Of a stretch of 64,000 nucleotides of DNA, positions 1-9,413 are shown in pieces. The DNA is from an uncultured Pelagibacteraceae bacterium (GTDB taxonomy: Bacteria > Pseudomonadota > Alphaproteobacteria > Pelagibacterales > Pelagibacteraceae), in assembly GCA_902634935.1 (NCBI GenBank), contig CACPMF010000004.1:1-64000 (forward strand). Reading direction: 5' to 3'. Numbering within the stretch: the stretch's first letter is position 1; each line of letters opens with the position of its first letter. The notes under the pieces are model-generated. The model did no database searches and was not told where the DNA came from. It saw only the letters and a list, made by a program, of their open reading frames with translations. Both the position numbers and the translations under genes were made by a program.

Positions 1-47
1 TATTTGGTCTTTCATAAATATTAGAAAATTCGGAATTGTAGATAAAA

Positions 48-1421
48 TTATTTTTCACTGAGTTTTAATTTTTTTCTTATAAACCATAAGCAAATTAGTG
101 ATGGAATAACCATTAACGCAGTTAGAATGAAAAAAATTCCCCAATCACCGTTTAACCAATCAACTAATGATCCTGATGATGATGCTAGCAAAGTTCTACC
201 TGCTGTCCCTATAGATGCAAGAAGTGCATATTGTGTAGCTGTATAAGTTCTATCTACAAGTAAAGATATGAATGCTACAAATGCTACAGTTGCGAATGCA
301 GCTGCAATATCATCTAATATTACAGCTGCAGCGAATAATAATTCAGATTTTCCACTCCAAGCAAGAAGTGTAAACATTAAATTTGTTATAGCCATCAAAC
401 CTCCGGCTATAAACATTGTTTTCACTGTTCCAGATCTTATTGCAAACAGTCCACCCAACAATGTAAATACAACTGTTGTAATCCATCCAAGTGTTTTTGA
501 ATATATCGCAATATCTGATTTTGAAAAACCAAGCTCTTTATAAAAAACGATAGACATTCTCCCTAAAAAAGCTTCCCCAATTTTAAATAAGAAAACAAAT
601 CCTAAAATTCCCATTGCTATTGAAAATCCATTTTTCTTAAAAAAACTTATTACTGGACCTCCTATAGTGCCTGATAACCAAGATAAAATTATTGTTAAAA
701 AATTATTATTTCCAAGTTTATTTTTTATTGTTTCATCTGTCTTTTTTTGAGATAAAAATCTTTCTGTAAAACTATTTTCATGAACAAACATTAGTGCAAT
801 ATTCATTAAAATTACTACTACACCCATAACTATAAAAGTTGCTTGCCAGTAATTATTAACACCAATTTTTTCGAAATATTCAGCAGTGAACAAAGCTACA
901 ACGCCACCAAGCTTATAACCAGTCCACCAACCAACTACAGCCATGGCCGCACCTGCTGCCATAGACTTAGTTTCATATTCTTCAACTTGCTCAATTCTTA
1001 AGGCATCGACAGTTATATCTTGTGTGGATGAGGCAATAGCTATCACCAGACCAATAGATATTAGTAAAGCTAAGTTTTCAGATGGATTTATGAAACTCCA
1101 AAGGACTAAAGAAATTAAAATTAACAACTGCATTAAAACTATCCAGCCACGCCTGTGACCAATTTTTTTTGTTAGAAAAGGAATTTGTATCCTGTCAATT
1201 AAAGGCGCCCATAAATAGTTGAATGCATAAACTCCAAATATCAGACCTGCCCATCCAATTGTTGATCTACTTAATCCTTCTTCTTTGAGCCATAGAGATA
1301 AACTGCTTCCTATTAAAACCCATGGAAAACCACTTATTGCACCAAGAAGTAATATTCTTAACATTCGAATATCAAAATAATATTTGAATAAATTTGAAAT
1401 TGTTTCTTCTTTTTTCATCAT
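48..1421 (-). CDS. ampG: AmpG-like muropeptide/MFS transporter
   Basis: A 457-residue, highly hydrophobic protein with about 12 membrane segments. It resembles AmpG permeases of the major facilitator superfamily, which import anhydro-muropeptides for cell-wall recycling. The early motif GFPWVLIGSSLSLWLKEEG and the following W-A-P-L-I-D-R stretch look like the AmpG N-terminal half. A longer reading frame runs upstream, but I place the start at the ATG overlapping the TGA stop of trkH (TGATGATG); the next ATG one codon on is equally possible. Family membership is clear. The substrate is inferred, although the amgK/murU-like genes near 19-20 kb make murein recycling plausible. Confidence 0.8.
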   Translation of the reverse strand: MMKKEETISNLFKYYFDIRMLRILLLGAISGFPWVLIGSSLSLWLKEEGLSRSTIGWAGLIFGVYAFNYLWAPLIDRIQIPFLTKKIGHRRGWIVLMQLLILISLVLWSFINPSENLALLISIGLVIAIASSTQDITVDALRIEQVEEYETKSMAAGAAMAVVGWWTGYKLGGVVALFTAEYFEKIGVNNYWQATFIVMGVVVILMNIALMFVHENSFTERFLSQKKTDETIKNKLGNNNFLTIILSWLSGTIGGPVISFFKKNGFSIAMGILGFVFLFKIGEAFLGRMSIVFYKELGFSKSDIAIYSKTLGWITTVVFTLLGGLFAIRSGTVKTMFIAGGLMAITNLMFTLLAWSGKSELLFAAAVILDDIAAAFATVAFVAFISLLVDRTYTATQYALLASIGTAGRTLLASSSGSLVDWLNGDWGIFFILTALMVIPSLICLWFIRKKLKLSEK

Positions 1422-2869
1422 CAGTATTTTCTCCAAAAGGAAGGAATAAATAGCACAAGCACTGCAAAAAGTTCTAACCTTCCTAATATCATTGCTATAC
1501 TCAAGATCCATTTTGAAAAATTAGATAGGTAAGAAAAATTTCCATTTGGACCTATTACATCGCCTAAACCAGGTCCAACATTTGATATAGATGTAGCAGC
1601 AGCAGATATTGCTGTAGTGAAATCTAAACCATCTACAGATAGCAAAGCAGTAATAACAAAGAAAATCAATATATATAAGAATATGAAAGAAATAATTGAT
1701 GCCATAAATTTTTCATCAACATTATTTTTATCATACTTAATATTAAATATTCCTCTTGGATAAATAATTCTCATTAACTGATTAGATATAAATTGATAAA
1801 GTATTTGAACTCTAAATATTTTAATACCACATGCAGTAGATCCAGCGCAACCACCTATAAACATTAATATTAAAAAATAAATAAGTGGAAACTGTCCCCA
1901 TTTACTAAAATCATTCGTTACATATCCAGTTCCAGTTAAAATTGAAACAACATTGAAAGATACTTCTCTGAAATTTATCTCAAATATGCTTTGATTTTTT
2001 AAAGATAAGTAAAAAAAAATTATAAGAATTGAAAAAATTAAGATTTTTATAAAAGTTTTTATTTGAGCATCGCTAATAAATATTTTTTTATCACCGCCCA
2101 AATATTTAATGTAAGAAATAAATGGAATACTTCCGAGAAGTATAAAGACAATAGCTGTTAACTCAATAAATCCACTGTCAAAATAACCTATAGACTCGTT
2201 GTAATTAGAAAATCCTCCAGTTGCTATCGTTGTCATTGAATGCACAATGCTATCAAAAAAACTCATTCCAAAAATTTTATAAAAGAAAGCGCAGACTAAA
2301 GTTAATGATGAGTATATAGCAATTAATCTGATAGAAATTTCTTTAGACTTAGGCAATATTTTTTCTGGTGTATGGGTATTTGATATAACAAATAATTGCA
2401 TACCTCCAATATTCATTATTGGCATTAAAGTAATTGCCATTACAATAATTCCAATTCCTCCCAACCATTGAAGCATTGCTCTCCATAATAAGATTGCCTT
2501 TGGTGTTTCGTTCAGATTTGTGAGAATAGTTGAGCCAGTAGTTGTGATTCCTGACATACTTTCAAAAAATGCATTTGTGAATGAAAGACTTAAATCTGAG
2601 AAAACAAATGGTAAAGAGCCGAATATTGCAATACTTAACCATGATAGTGCCGTTAAAAGAAATGCTTGAGGTAAAGTTAATTTTTTTTCGTAATCTAAGT
2701 TAGATAAAAAAAATAGAACTCCAAAAATTATCGAAACTAAGCCAGATCCAATAAAACCAGAGTCTACTTGATTATAATAAAATTGCGCTATAATAGGCAC
2801 AATCATAGATAATCCTAAAATAATTTGTAAAACACCGAGTATAAAAAAAACGGTTTTATAATTGGACAT
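1421..2869 (-). CDS. trkH: TrkH-family potassium uptake protein
   Basis: A 482-residue integral membrane protein of the TrkH/KtrB superfamily, the K+-translocating subunit of a Trk system. Repeated pore loops with selectivity-filter-like motifs are visible: TTTGST near residue 110, ATGG near 216, GTGYVT near 313 and a fourth loop ending SNVGPGLG near residue 430. The length is normal for TrkH. It is the first gene of a two-gene unit with the AmpG-like gene, whose ATG overlaps its stop. No TrkA partner lies in the window. The start region carries a duplicated ATGTCCAAT; I use the second copy because only it opens this frame. Confidence 0.9.
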   Translation of the reverse strand: MSNYKTVFFILGVLQIILGLSMIVPIIAQFYYNQVDSGFIGSGLVSIIFGVLFFLSNLDYEKKLTLPQAFLLTALSWLSIAIFGSLPFVFSDLSLSFTNAFFESMSGITTTGSTILTNLNETPKAILLWRAMLQWLGGIGIIVMAITLMPIMNIGGMQLFVISNTHTPEKILPKSKEISIRLIAIYSSLTLVCAFFYKIFGMSFFDSIVHSMTTIATGGFSNYNESIGYFDSGFIELTAIVFILLGSIPFISYIKYLGGDKKIFISDAQIKTFIKILIFSILIIFFYLSLKNQSIFEINFREVSFNVVSILTGTGYVTNDFSKWGQFPLIYFLILMFIGGCAGSTACGIKIFRVQILYQFISNQLMRIIYPRGIFNIKYDKNNVDEKFMASIISFIFLYILIFFVITALLSVDGLDFTTAISAAATSISNVGPGLGDVIGPNGNFSYLSNFSKWILSIAMILGRLELFAVLVLFIPSFWRKY

Positions 2870-2954
2870 TTTGATTGGACATTATTTTATGGTAAATAAA
2901 TTTCAACTCTATAAGAGTTATTAAATACGTTATTTTTGAGTATTTTGCATTTAT

Positions 2955-4523
2955 ATGATTGACAAAATAAATATTGATAAAACAAATGCATGGCCATTTG
3001 TAGAAGCAAAAAAAATCATAAGAGAGAGAAAGAAAAATATAGAGAGTAAGGGAAAAATAACTCTACAAACGGGTTATGGCCCAAGTGGTTTACCTCATAT
3101 TGGAACATTCGGTGAAGTTGCAAGAACATCAATGATAGTCAATGCCCTTAATCATTTAACTGACCTTCCTAAAGAGATAATTACTTTTTCAGATGACATG
3201 GATGGTTTGAGAAAAGTCCCGGAGAATGTACCAAACCAAGAAATTTTAAATGCTAACCTACATAAACCCTTAACAGTTGTTCCAGATCCTTTTGGCAAAT
3301 TTAATAGTTTTGGAGATCATAATAATGAAATGTTAAAAGATTTTTTAAATAAATTTGGATTTAAATATTCCTTTAAAAGTTCAACTGAGCTTTATAAATC
3401 TGGAAAGTTTAATGAAACTCTCAAATTAATATTAAGTAATTATAAAGGCATAATGGATATTATTTTACCAACTTTAGGTAAAGAGAGGCAGCAAACTTAT
3501 TCACCCTTTTTGCCAATCTGCCCAACATCAGGAGCTGTCTTAGAAATACCGATCAAGGAAATCGATGAGAACAATTCCAAGGTTTTGTTTGATAACAATG
3601 GAACAGATTTAGAAAAGAGTATTTTAAATGGCGATTGTAAATTACAATGGAAGGTAGACTGGGCTATGAGATGGTATGCACTTGATGTTGATTTTGAGAT
3701 GTATGGAAAAGATCTAATTGAGAGTGCAATCTTATCAACAAAAATTATAAGATTACTTGGTAAACCTAATCCCTCAGGTTTTGCATATGAATTATTTTTA
3801 GATGAAAAAGGAGAGAAAATCTCAAAATCAAAAGGAAATGGAGTAACTATAGACCAATGGCTAGAGTATGCTTCGCCTCAAAGTTTATCACTTTATATGT
3901 ATCAAAACCCTAAAAGAGCAAAAAAACTTTATAGAGAAGTTGTTCCTAAAGCTATGGATGAATATCTAGAGTTTATAGAAAAAGGTAAAAATCAAAGTGA
4001 TCTTGAAAAATTAATGAATCCAGTTTGGCATGTTCATAATGGAACAATTCCAAATGAAAAAATCATAATGTCATTTTCTATGTTGCTAAATTTGGTTGAG
4101 ACAAGCAATGCAGATAACAAAAAACTACTTTGGAAATTTGTGAAAAAATACAAGCAGGATATCAAAGAGGATGAGCATCCAATTTTTGATAATTTAATCA
4201 ATTATGCAATTAAATATTTTAATGATGTTATAAAAACTAAAAAAGTTTACAAAACACCAAATGAAAATGAAAAAGGTGCGTTAAATGCATTAATAAAATC
4301 ACTTGATAATTGTAATGATGATATGGCTCCTGAAGAACTTCAGACAAATATATTTACAGTTGGAAAAGAAAATGGTTACAAAGAAAACCTAAGAGATTGG
4401 TTTAAACTTATTTATGAAGTTGTTTTCGGTGATGAGAATGGACCTAGAATGGGTTTCTTTATTAGTTTTTTTGGAGTGCAAGAAACTAAACAACTTATCA
4501 AAAATAAATTAAATAATGTTTAA
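2955..4523 (+). CDS. lysK: Lysyl-tRNA synthetase, class I
   Basis: A 522-residue class I (archaeal-type) lysyl-tRNA synthetase that charges tRNA-Lys in the cytosol. The class I signatures are present: a HIGH-like PHIGT at residues 47-51 inside GPSGLPHIGTFGE, and a KMSKS-like KISKS at 288-292. Class II LysS has neither motif, so the class assignment is firm. Several alphaproteobacteria use this form. The gene diverges from trkH across 85 bp and overlaps pyrD by 8 bp, so the two are probably co-transcribed. Confidence 0.95.
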   Translation: MIDKINIDKTNAWPFVEAKKIIRERKKNIESKGKITLQTGYGPSGLPHIGTFGEVARTSMIVNALNHLTDLPKEIITFSDDMDGLRKVPENVPNQEILNANLHKPLTVVPDPFGKFNSFGDHNNEMLKDFLNKFGFKYSFKSSTELYKSGKFNETLKLILSNYKGIMDIILPTLGKERQQTYSPFLPICPTSGAVLEIPIKEIDENNSKVLFDNNGTDLEKSILNGDCKLQWKVDWAMRWYALDVDFEMYGKDLIESAILSTKIIRLLGKPNPSGFAYELFLDEKGEKISKSKGNGVTIDQWLEYASPQSLSLYMYQNPKRAKKLYREVVPKAMDEYLEFIEKGKNQSDLEKLMNPVWHVHNGTIPNEKIIMSFSMLLNLVETSNADNKKLLWKFVKKYKQDIKEDEHPIFDNLINYAIKYFNDVIKTKKVYKTPNENEKGALNALIKSLDNCNDDMAPEELQTNIFTVGKENGYKENLRDWFKLIYEVVFGDENGPRMGFFISFFGVQETKQLIKNKLNNV

Positions 4524-5556
4524 TAAAATAAGACCTTTAATTTTCAAATTTAGTCCTGAAGTAGCACATTCTTTAGCAATTAAAACTCTTAAGCTAAACG
4601 CTTTGCCAAAAAAGAAAATTAAAAATAAAACTGTTTTAGAAACATCAATATTTAATAAAATTCTTGAAAACCCAATAGGTGTTGCAGCAGGTTTTGATAA
4701 AAACGCAGAGGTATATAATCCACTATTTAACCTGGGTTTTGGTTTTGTTGAGGTTGGCACTATTACACCTGAACCACAGTATGGAAATCCAAAACCACGA
4801 GTATTCAGACTGGAGGAGGATGAGGCACTAATCAATAGACTAGGATTTAATAATTCAGGTTCAGAAGAAATTTATAAAAGAATTGAAAGTAATAAACCAT
4901 ACGGTTTATTGGGAGTTAATATAGGACCAAATAAAACAAGTGATAATAGAATTCAGGATTATGTAAAATGTTTTAGAAAATTTATTTCGGTTGCAGATTA
5001 TATCACAATAAATATTTCTTCTCCTAATACAGAAAATTTAAGAAATTTTCATAATCAAGAGGAAATGAACAATCTATTATCTGAAATTCAAAAAGAAAAA
5101 AAGAAATTACAATCCAATTTACCTATAGCTGTAAAAATTTCACCAGATATAAATTTTAATTCAATCGATGAAATTTGTGAGTCATTGGTTAAACATTCTA
5201 TAGAAATTTTAATCATATCGAATACCTCCGAAAAAAATAGGGACAATCTTAAAAATATAAATAAACTAGAAAAGGGTGGGCTTTCAGGAGCCCCAATAGA
5301 AAATAAATCGAATGAACTAATTAATTTATTTTTTAACAACCTAAAAAATAAAATTAAAATTATAGGTGTTGGAGGAGTAAGTACTGGTAAGGGGGCTTAC
5401 GAAAAAATAATTCGTGGAGCATCTTTAATTCAACTTTATACTGGCATGGTATATAGAGGACCAGATATAGCTAATAAAATAAGTCAGGAATTAATCGAAA
5501 TACTCACAAAAGATGGCATTAAAAATATTTCAGAGATAGTGGGATCAAAAAATTGA
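4516..5556 (+). CDS. pyrD: Dihydroorotate dehydrogenase (quinone), class 2
   Basis: A 346-residue class 2 dihydroorotate dehydrogenase, which oxidises dihydroorotate to orotate in pyrimidine synthesis and passes electrons to membrane quinone. An N-terminal segment before the barrel (residues 1-45) fits the membrane-associating extension of class 2 enzymes. The core GVAAGFDKNAE and the catalytic-serine motif NISSPNTENLR are clear, and the C-terminal GVGGVSTGKGA and QLYTGMVYRGP bind FMN phosphate. The ATG lies inside the end of the lysyl-tRNA synthetase gene (8 bp overlap). Confidence 0.95.
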   Translation: MFNKIRPLIFKFSPEVAHSLAIKTLKLNALPKKKIKNKTVLETSIFNKILENPIGVAAGFDKNAEVYNPLFNLGFGFVEVGTITPEPQYGNPKPRVFRLEEDEALINRLGFNNSGSEEIYKRIESNKPYGLLGVNIGPNKTSDNRIQDYVKCFRKFISVADYITINISSPNTENLRNFHNQEEMNNLLSEIQKEKKKLQSNLPIAVKISPDINFNSIDEICESLVKHSIEILIISNTSEKNRDNLKNINKLEKGGLSGAPIENKSNELINLFFNNLKNKIKIIGVGGVSTGKGAYEKIIRGASLIQLYTGMVYRGPDIANKISQELIEILTKDGIKNISEIVGSKN

Positions 5557-5558
5557 TA

Positions 5559-5587
5559 TTGACGGATTAACTCATTAATCTTATACA
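5559..5587 (+). promoter_or_regulatory. Sigma70-type promoter for rpmB
   Basis: TTGACG at 5559-5564 and TATACA at 5582-5587 are separated by exactly 17 bp, starting 3 bp after the pyrD stop and ending 12 bp before the rpmB ATG. This is a near-consensus housekeeping promoter in a 43-bp gap. It would give a very short leader. Assignment is by pattern only. Confidence 0.55.
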
Positions 5588-5599
5588 AGCATAATTTTT

Positions 5600-5881
5600 A
5601 TGACAAAAAAATGTGAACTCACAGGAAAAATGCCTCTTAAAGGTCACAACGTTAGCCATGCTAACAACAAGACTAAAAGAAGATTTTTACCTAATTTAAA
5701 AAAGGTAAAATTTAAAAGTGAATTATTAAAAAAGTCTATGAAGCTCAATGTTTCTAATGCAGGTGTTAGATCAGTTGATAAGAAAGGTAGCTTTGATAAC
5801 TTCTTAAAATCAGCAAAAGCAAGAGATTTATCTCTAAGGCTAAAAAAACTTAAAAAATCACTACTCTCTAAAACTGCTTAA
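5600..5881 (+). CDS. rpmB: 50S ribosomal protein L28
   Basis: A 93-residue basic protein matching bacterial L28. The N-terminal [31 protein letters not shown] is the family signature (shown here as the run from Lys3 onward, of which [19 protein letters not shown] is the most diagnostic part). It is a structural component of the large ribosomal subunit. Its own promoter-like element lies just upstream, and its TAA overlaps the ATG of the next gene by one base (TAATG), suggesting translational coupling. Confidence 0.95.
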   Translation: MTKKCELTGKMPLKGHNVSHANNKTKRRFLPNLKKVKFKSELLKKSMKLNVSNAGVRSVDKKGSFDNFLKSAKARDLSLRLKKLKKSLLSKTA

Positions 5882-6429
5882 TGAACAAGGTATTTTTAAT
5901 ACTCTCATTATTAATGGGAGTAGTAGTATTAGCATCCAATTATTTAGTTCAGTTTCCAATCAATTATTATGGACTTCAGGAAATCTTAACATACGGTGCT
6001 TTTAGTTATCCGATTGCATTTTTAATTACTGATTTAGCAAATAGATCTTTTGGAAAAATAATTGCTAGAAAAATTGTTTATATTGGATTTGTAATTGGAA
6101 TTTTCTTTACACTTCTATTTTCAACAAATTTCGCAGATTTAATTTCAGTAAGAATTGCAATAGGTTCAGGTACAGCTTTTATAATTGCCCAATTACTTGA
6201 TGTACAAATTTTTGATCAATTAAGACAAAAAAAATGGTTTGTTGCTCCACTTATATCCTCATTAATAGGATCAACAGTAGATACATTTTTATTCTTCTCA
6301 ATTTCATTTTATGGAACTGGAATTCCTTGGGTTACACTTTCTTTAGGAGATTTAGCAGTAAAGATTTTTGTAGCTTTAGTGATGTTAATACCTTTTAGAT
6401 TATTACTAGGAACTCTAAAAGCTGCTTAA
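5881..6429 (+). CDS. yhhQ: Queuosine precursor transporter (VUT/YhhQ family)
   Basis: A 182-residue membrane protein with about six hydrophobic segments, of the YhhQ (VUT, queuosine precursor transporter) family. The N-terminal ASNYLVQFPI, the motif TYGAFSYPIAFLITDLANR and the later LDVQIFDQLRQKKWFVAPLIS are characteristic. Known members import preQ0/preQ1 for the queuosine modification of tRNA. It follows rpmB with a one-base overlap and ends one base short of the convergent aguA. The function is from family knowledge; the membership looks sound. Confidence 0.85.
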   Translation: MNKVFLILSLLMGVVVLASNYLVQFPINYYGLQEILTYGAFSYPIAFLITDLANRSFGKIIARKIVYIGFVIGIFFTLLFSTNFADLISVRIAIGSGTAFIIAQLLDVQIFDQLRQKKWFVAPLISSLIGSTVDTFLFFSISFYGTGIPWVTLSLGDLAVKIFVALVMLIPFRLLLGTLKAA

Positions 6430-6430
6430 T

Positions 6431-7495
6431 TTAAATTATTGGCTCTTGTTGAGTCATACAATGAATTGCTCCAAAACCCCAAATTAAATCACTACAATCG
6501 ACAGCAATAACTTTTCTTTTTGTAAAAAATCTTCTAAATATTCTCAATACTTTTTTATCTTCTTTTACATTAAATATTGGAACTAAGACTGTTTTGTTGC
6601 TTATGAAGAAATTTAAATAACTTGCTGGTACACGAGTTTTTTGAATAAAGATTGGACTTGGCATAGGGATCTTAATAATTTTAAATTTTTTTCCATTTTC
6701 GTCGTAACTTTTTCTAAGTATTTTTATATTTTCTTTAAGAGACTTATAGTTTTTATCTGATTTGTTGTTTTCATCAGCTATCATAATTGTCGTTTTGGAG
6801 ACAAATCTTGCAATATCATCTATATGACCATGGGTATCATCTCCAACAATTCCTTTATTTAACCAAATGAAGTTTTTAGTATTTAAATACTTTGAAAATA
6901 AACTTTCATAGTCACTTTTTTTAAAACCCTTATTTCTCTCTTGTTTAGTACTTAATAAACATTCTTTTGTCAGCAATATAGAGCCTGATCCATTAGTATC
7001 AAAAGCACCTCCCTCCATAACTATTTTTTCAAACTTTTTTGAATTAATTTTTTTTGGCAAAATACTTTTAATATTTAAATATTTTCCAATTTGATAATTG
7101 ATTTTGTTATCATTTCTGAAATTTTTATATTTTGACCAAGCAGTGAATTTAAAATTAAGCATTATTTTTTTTCTCGTTTTTTTATTGATTAAAAAAATTG
7201 GTCCTGAATCTCTTAACCAAAGTCTGTCGGTTTTTATTTTATGAAATTTTATATTAGATAACTTACAACCTGTCCTTTTTAGTTGTTTTCTAGCCTCATC
7301 CATACTTTTGTAAGTATTGACTAGTAAATCAATTCTTTGATGATTAGCTAAATATTTAATTATTTTTCCAACTACATTTGGAATTTTCTCAAACATTCCA
7401 GGCCAATCATTTTTATTATGAGGCCAGGAAATCCAAACAGATTTTTGAGGCTCCCATTCTGCTGGCATTCTAAATTCATTTATTCTCTTACTCAT
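6431..7495 (-). CDS. aguA: Agmatine deiminase
   Basis: A 354-residue agmatine deiminase (agmatine iminohydrolase), which converts agmatine to N-carbamoylputrescine and ammonia. The N-terminal RMPAEWEPQKSVWISWPH, the WLRDSGP motif, MEGGAFD and GDDTHGHIDDIARF are all present. The catalytic cysteine lies in AIHCMTQQEP near residue 346. I start at the ATG that overlaps the aguB stop by 8 bp (ATGAGTAA), since the longer reading adds eight unconserved residues. It is the last gene of the polyamine operon. Confidence 0.93.
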   Translation of the reverse strand: MSKRINEFRMPAEWEPQKSVWISWPHNKNDWPGMFEKIPNVVGKIIKYLANHQRIDLLVNTYKSMDEARKQLKRTGCKLSNIKFHKIKTDRLWLRDSGPIFLINKKTRKKIMLNFKFTAWSKYKNFRNDNKINYQIGKYLNIKSILPKKINSKKFEKIVMEGGAFDTNGSGSILLTKECLLSTKQERNKGFKKSDYESLFSKYLNTKNFIWLNKGIVGDDTHGHIDDIARFVSKTTIMIADENNKSDKNYKSLKENIKILRKSYDENGKKFKIIKIPMPSPIFIQKTRVPASYLNFFISNKTVLVPIFNVKEDKKVLRIFRRFFTKRKVIAVDCSDLIWGFGAIHCMTQQEPII

Positions 7496-8369
7496 CTTCA
7501 GGGTTTTTGAGAATATCACTGTAATATTCAGTTCTTCTATCTCTTAAAAAAGGCCAATGTTGTCTAGAAGTATCAATTTTTTTGTAGTCAACTTCACAAA
7601 CTAAAATATCTTGTTTTTTATTACCTGCTTTTGCAATGACTTTACCACTTGGATCTATCAACATTGAATTGCCCCAAAATTCAATTTTCTTCTTGCCTTT
7701 ACTTTCAGTTCCAACTCTATTGATAGCAGCTACATAAGTTCCATTCGCAATAGCATGTGATTTTTGCATAGTGATCCATGAGTCTAATTGTGATTTACCA
7801 TATTTGTTTTTCTCTTTTGGATGCCATCCAATTGCTGTTGGATAAAAAATAATCTGTGCTCCTTTTAAAGCTGTTAACCTTGCTGCCTCGGGAAACCACT
7901 GATCCCAACATATCAGAGGACCTATCTTTCCAAATTTGGTTTTTACACTTTTGAAACCAAGGTCACCAGGACTAAAATAAAATTTTTCATAATACCCTGG
8001 ATCATCAGGTATATGCATCTTACGATATTTAGATAAGATATTCCCATTTTCACTGATAATGATACTAGTATTATGATAGAAACCTGATGTCCTTTTTTCG
8101 AACATTGTAATATTTAAAACAATACGAAGCTCTTTTGCTAGTTTACAAAAAATTCTAGAAGTCTTTCCTGGAATTTTTTCTGCCAATTTAAAGTTAGAAT
8201 GGCTTTCTGTTTGACAAAAATAATTATTCAAAAATAGTTCTGGTAGACAAATTATTTTCGCCTTTTTTTTTGCAGCTTTTTTTATATTTTTTATTGCTAA
8301 ATCAATATTAGACTCAATTGTACCTAAAGATTTACTTTGTATTAAACCAATTTTTATTTTTTTGACCAT
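7488..8369 (-). CDS. aguB: N-carbamoylputrescine amidase
   Basis: A 293-residue nitrilase-superfamily amidase that hydrolyses N-carbamoylputrescine to putrescine, CO2 and ammonia. The Glu-Lys-Cys triad is visible: Glu44 in CLPELF, Lys117 in YRKMHIPDD and Cys154 in PLICWDQWFPEAAR. The substrate-typical PGYYEKFYFSPGD follows the lysine. Its partner aguA overlaps it by 8 bp and the DHS-like gene ends 3 bp upstream. Together AguA and AguB give a route from agmatine to putrescine. Confidence 0.93.
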   Translation of the reverse strand: MVKKIKIGLIQSKSLGTIESNIDLAIKNIKKAAKKKAKIICLPELFLNNYFCQTESHSNFKLAEKIPGKTSRIFCKLAKELRIVLNITMFEKRTSGFYHNTSIIISENGNILSKYRKMHIPDDPGYYEKFYFSPGDLGFKSVKTKFGKIGPLICWDQWFPEAARLTALKGAQIIFYPTAIGWHPKEKNKYGKSQLDSWITMQKSHAIANGTYVAAINRVGTESKGKKKIEFWGNSMLIDPSGKVIAKAGNKKQDILVCEVDYKKIDTSRQHWPFLRDRRTEYYSDILKNPEDE

Positions 8370-8372
8370 TAA

Positions 8373-9413
8373 TCAAAATATATTGGAAAATTTTTTTCTT
8401 TCTCTATTTTTCCATTCACCTTTATGAAAGGCGTCACTAGCTATTAAGGGTAAAACACTTGTTGCCTCTGCAAAAACCATTTGCTCTTTTGTAATATCTA
8501 CTTTGCCCCAAGAACTTGCTTCTTTTAATGTTGAACTACTACACGCCCCATCTCTCGAGTCCGCAACCGTTATTTGTATAGCGTATTTATGCATGTCAAC
8601 GTTTTTTCCTAATAGCTCAGCACATATTACAGTATCTTGAATAAAATTTTTTGGCACTCCTCCTCCAATCATTAAAAGTCCTGATTGCTTAGATTTTATC
8701 TTAATTTCAGTTAATTCTCTAAATTCTCGAATTGAGTCGATTGTTATATGATTTTTTGGGTTTCTTTCTTGATGCATTACGAGTCCAAATCCAGCACTGG
8801 AATCTGTAAAAGCTGGACAAAAAATTGGAACATTGTTGTCATATGCGACCTCAATTAATGAATCTTTTTTCTTTGCGTGTGATTTAAGATATTTACCAAT
8901 CTCATTTATAAATTCTCTTGAGGTATAGCTTCTAGGCTCCAACTGATCTGCAATCTTACCTATTGTTTTATCACAAATTTGAAGTTCTTCTTCATCAATG
9001 TAAGTATCATATATTCTATCTACATAATTATTTCTTAACTCCGTGTCATCTTGATACTGTGATCCTTGATAATGTTTAAAACCAAGCGCTTCAAAGAAAT
9101 CCATATCAATTATAGAAGCTCCAGTCGCAACTATGGCGTCCACCATATTATATTTAACCATATCTCTATAAACATGCATGCATCCTGCGGCAGAGGTAGA
9201 TCCAGCTAAAGTTAAAAAAATTGTACAATTTTTATCTTTCAGCATTTCATTATAAATATCTGCTGCATTAGCAGTTTCTCTTGATACAAACGACATTTTT
9301 GACATCGAGGATATAATTTCTCTTGCATCGAACTTTGTGATGTCAATGTGCTCAATCTCCCTGCTCAAGAGATCTTTTTTTCTATTATGTGATAAGTTTT
9401 TATTCTCTGACAT
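8373..9413 (-). CDS. Deoxyhypusine synthase-like polyamine enzyme
   Basis: A 346-residue protein of the deoxyhypusine synthase (DHS) family. The NAD-binding VATGASIIDMDFFEALGF, the GGGVPKNF motif and SSWGKVD are visible. Lys304 in the last motif matches the eukaryotic active-site lysine that carries the aminobutyl intermediate. Bacteria lack the eIF5A substrate of true DHS, and the gene sits between an ornithine-type decarboxylase (overlap TAATG) and aguB. I therefore infer a transfer of an aminobutyl or related group to a small polyamine, for example homospermidine formation. The exact product cannot be read from sequence. Confidence 0.82.
   Translation of the reverse strand: MSENKNLSHNRKKDLLSREIEHIDITKFDAREIISSMSKMSFVSRETANAADIYNEMLKDKNCTIFLTLAGSTSAAGCMHVYRDMVKYNMVDAIVATGASIIDMDFFEALGFKHYQGSQYQDDTELRNNYVDRIYDTYIDEEELQICDKTIGKIADQLEPRSYTSREFINEIGKYLKSHAKKKDSLIEVAYDNNVPIFCPAFTDSSAGFGLVMHQERNPKNHITIDSIREFRELTEIKIKSKQSGLLMIGGGVPKNFIQDTVICAELLGKNVDMHKYAIQITVADSRDGACSSSTLKEASSWGKVDITKEQMVFAEATSVLPLIASDAFHKGEWKNRERKKFSNIF

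Noticed and set aside
1..47. A minus-strand ATG at 15-13 opening five codons at the window edge
   Set aside because: It may be the start of the next gene after the AmpG-like one, but five codons without a ribosome-binding site are not enough to call it.
1422..1511. A 30-residue N-terminal extension of the AmpG-like protein
   Set aside because: It lies wholly inside trkH in another frame and is not AmpG-like; the ATG at the trkH stop is the better start.
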